The notes below the pieces were generated by a model. That model made no database searches. It was given only the letters and a program-made list of their open reading frames with translations, and was not told where the DNA came from. Position numbers and translations under genes: made by a program. A stretch of 7,766 nt of DNA from JBBRHH01 sp038222915 (lineage in GTDB: Bacteria > Planctomycetota > Phycisphaerae > Tepidisphaerales > Tepidisphaeraceae), in NCBI GenBank assembly GCA_038222915.1, contig JBBRHH010000282.1:1-7766 (forward strand). Direction: 5' to 3'. Each line of letters begins with the position of its first letter. The stretch's first letter is position 1. Below are positions 6,494 to 7,766 of the stretch, piece by piece.

Positions 6494-7766
6494 TCACGCA
6501 AGCAACGCCTTCACAACCTTCCCCGCCACATCCGTCAATCGGAAATCCCGGCCTTGGAATCGGTAAACCAGTTTCTCATGGTGGATGCCAAGTTGGTTGA
6601 GGAGCGTGGCGTGGAGGTCGTTTACGTGGACGCCGTTGCTTGCGAGATTGTAGCCGAAGTCGTCGGTTTCTCCGTAGGTGGTGCCGCCTTTGAAGCCGCC
6701 GCCAGCTACCCACATGGTGAAGCAGCGGGGGTGGTGGTCGCGGCCGAAGTTTTCTGGGCGGATTTCGCCTTGGGAGTAGCTGGTTCGGCCGAACTCGCCG
6801 CCCCAGATGACCAGCGTGTCCTCTAACATCCCGCGTTGTTTTAGGTCCTGGATCAATGCCGCCGAGGGTTGGTCGGTTTCTCTGGTCTGACGGCGGAGGT
6901 CGTTGGGGAGGTTGCCGTGCTGGTCCCAGCCTCGGTGGAAGAGCTGGACGAAGCGGACGCCGCGCTCGACGAGGCGGCGGGCGAGGAGACAGTTGGCGGC
7001 GTAGGTGCCGGGTTTGTGGACGTCCGGGCCGTAGAGGTCCATGACCTCTTTGGGCTCATTGGCGATCCGGGTTAGCTCGGGGACGGAGGTTTGCATGCGG
7101 TAGGCGAGCTCGAATTGCTCGATGCGGGTTTGGATTTCGGGGTCTAAGAGCGCGTCTTTTTTCAGCGTGTTGAGCTTGTTGATGGACTGGATGAGCGCGC
7201 CGCGGTTTGCGTGGTCGATGCCTTTGGGGTCGGAGAGGTAGAGGACGGGGTCTCCGGAACCCTGGAACTGGACGCCCTGATATTTGGAGGGGAGGAAGCC
7301 GCTGTTGTAGTAGCGCGGGGTGACGGGTTGATCGCCGGTGCCGGAGAGCATGACCACGAAGCCGGGGAGATCGGCGTTGGGGGAGCCGAGGCCGTAGGTG
7401 AGCCACGAGCCCATGCAGGGGCGGCCGGGATTCATGGAGCCGGTCTGCATGAAGGTGACGGCGGGGTCGTGGTTGATGGGTTCTGTGTTGATCGATTTTA
7501 TGATGCACAGTTCGTTGGCGATTTTGGCGGTGTGGGGGAGGAGCTCACTGATCCATGCGCCGCCTTCGCCGTACTGGGAGAACTTGAATGGGGAGCCGAC
7601 ACAGAGGAACCGGCTCTGGTTGCGGGTCATGTGGGTGACGCGCTGCTCGCCCATGATGGACCTGGGGAGGTCCTGCTGGTGGATCTTCTGAAGCATCGTC
7701 TTGTGATCGAAGAGGTCGATGTGGGATGGGCCGCCGGACTGGAAGAGGTAGATGACGCGTTTGGCC
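6494..7766 (-). CDS. DUF1501 family secreted protein, N-terminus beyond right edge
   Basis: The minus strand is open from the window edge to TGA at 6496-6494, giving 423 residues. An internal ATG at 7696 is not the real start: the frame continues above it as AKRVIYLFQSGGPSHIDLFD, a hallmark of the DUF1501 N-terminal region. Other family motifs are NHDPAV (visible residues about 98-103), GWDQHGNLPNDL (279-290), GGEFGRT (322-328), GRDHHP (341-346) and HVNDLHATLL (380-389). DUF1501 proteins have an alkaline phosphatase/sulfatase-like fold, usually carry a Tat-type signal peptide, and are typically 430-500 residues, so perhaps 30-60 residues are missing. In planctomycetes they commonly follow a DUF1549/DUF1553 cytochrome-type gene; that would lie outside the window to the right. 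The enzymatic reaction is not established. The coding strand prefers C at third positions. The gene ends 3 bases from the convergent Uma2 gene. Confidence 0.93.
   Translation of the reverse strand, partial: AKRVIYLFQSGGPSHIDLFDHKTMLQKIHQQDLPRSIMGEQRVTHMTRNQSRFLCVGSPFKFSQYGEGGAWISELLPHTAKIANELCIIKSINTEPINHDPAVTFMQTGSMNPGRPCMGSWLTYGLGSPNADLPGFVVMLSGTGDQPVTPRYYNSGFLPSKYQGVQFQGSGDPVLYLSDPKGIDHANRGALIQSINKLNTLKKDALLDPEIQTRIEQFELAYRMQTSVPELTRIANEPKEVMDLYGPDVHKPGTYAANCLLARRLVERGVRFVQLFHRGWDQHGNLPNDLRRQTRETDQPSAALIQDLKQRGMLEDTLVIWGGEFGRTSYSQGEIRPENFGRDHHPRCFTMWVAGGGFKGGTTYGETDDFGYNLASNGVHVNDLHATLLNQLGIHHEKLVYRFQGRDFRLTDVAGKVVKALLA

Overview
The window looks like a high-GC chromosome segment from a Planctomycetota bacterium (Verrucomicrobiota is the main alternative). 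The evidence is a DUF1501 secreted protein, a PEP-CTERM exported protein, a very large secreted beta-helix/beta-propeller protein and a Uma2 (DUF820) protein, a combination common in those phyla. No rRNA, tRNA, CRISPR array or recognisable ncRNA was seen.

Layout, left to right. 1-525 (minus): N-terminal 175 residues of an IS1634-type transposase that runs off the left edge. 526-835: gap with no gene, which probably contains the unresolved end of the insertion sequence. 836-1567 (minus): a small PEP-CTERM exported protein with a GTG start. 1568-1922: shared upstream region of two divergent genes, with a small hairpin. 1923-5540 (plus): a 1205-residue secreted protein made of beta-helix, FlgD-like Ig, beta-propeller and an incomplete CBM9-like domain. 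It ends at an in-frame TAG, and the same reading frame continues through 5541-5774 with what looks like the rest of the C-terminal domain. 5840-6490 (plus): a Uma2-family protein with a TATAAT box only 6 bases before its GTG start, suggesting a leaderless mRNA. 6494-7766 (minus): a DUF1501 protein that runs off the right edge; its stop codon lies 3 bases from that of the Uma2 gene.

How the genes fit together. The PEP-CTERM and propeller proteins are both exported and divergently transcribed from one 355-base region, so they may share regulation, but this is inference. The DUF1501 gene belongs to the usual planctomycete set of secreted proteins and probably follows a cytochrome-type DUF1549/DUF1553 gene outside the window. 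The transposase and Uma2 genes look like accessory insertions: their third-codon-position composition lacks the strong plus-strand G excess seen in the other three genes.

I found no convincing new multi-gene system. The best lead is the amber codon that splits the CBM9-like domain of the giant secreted protein; next are the likely leaderless Uma2 transcript and the strand-wide composition bias.
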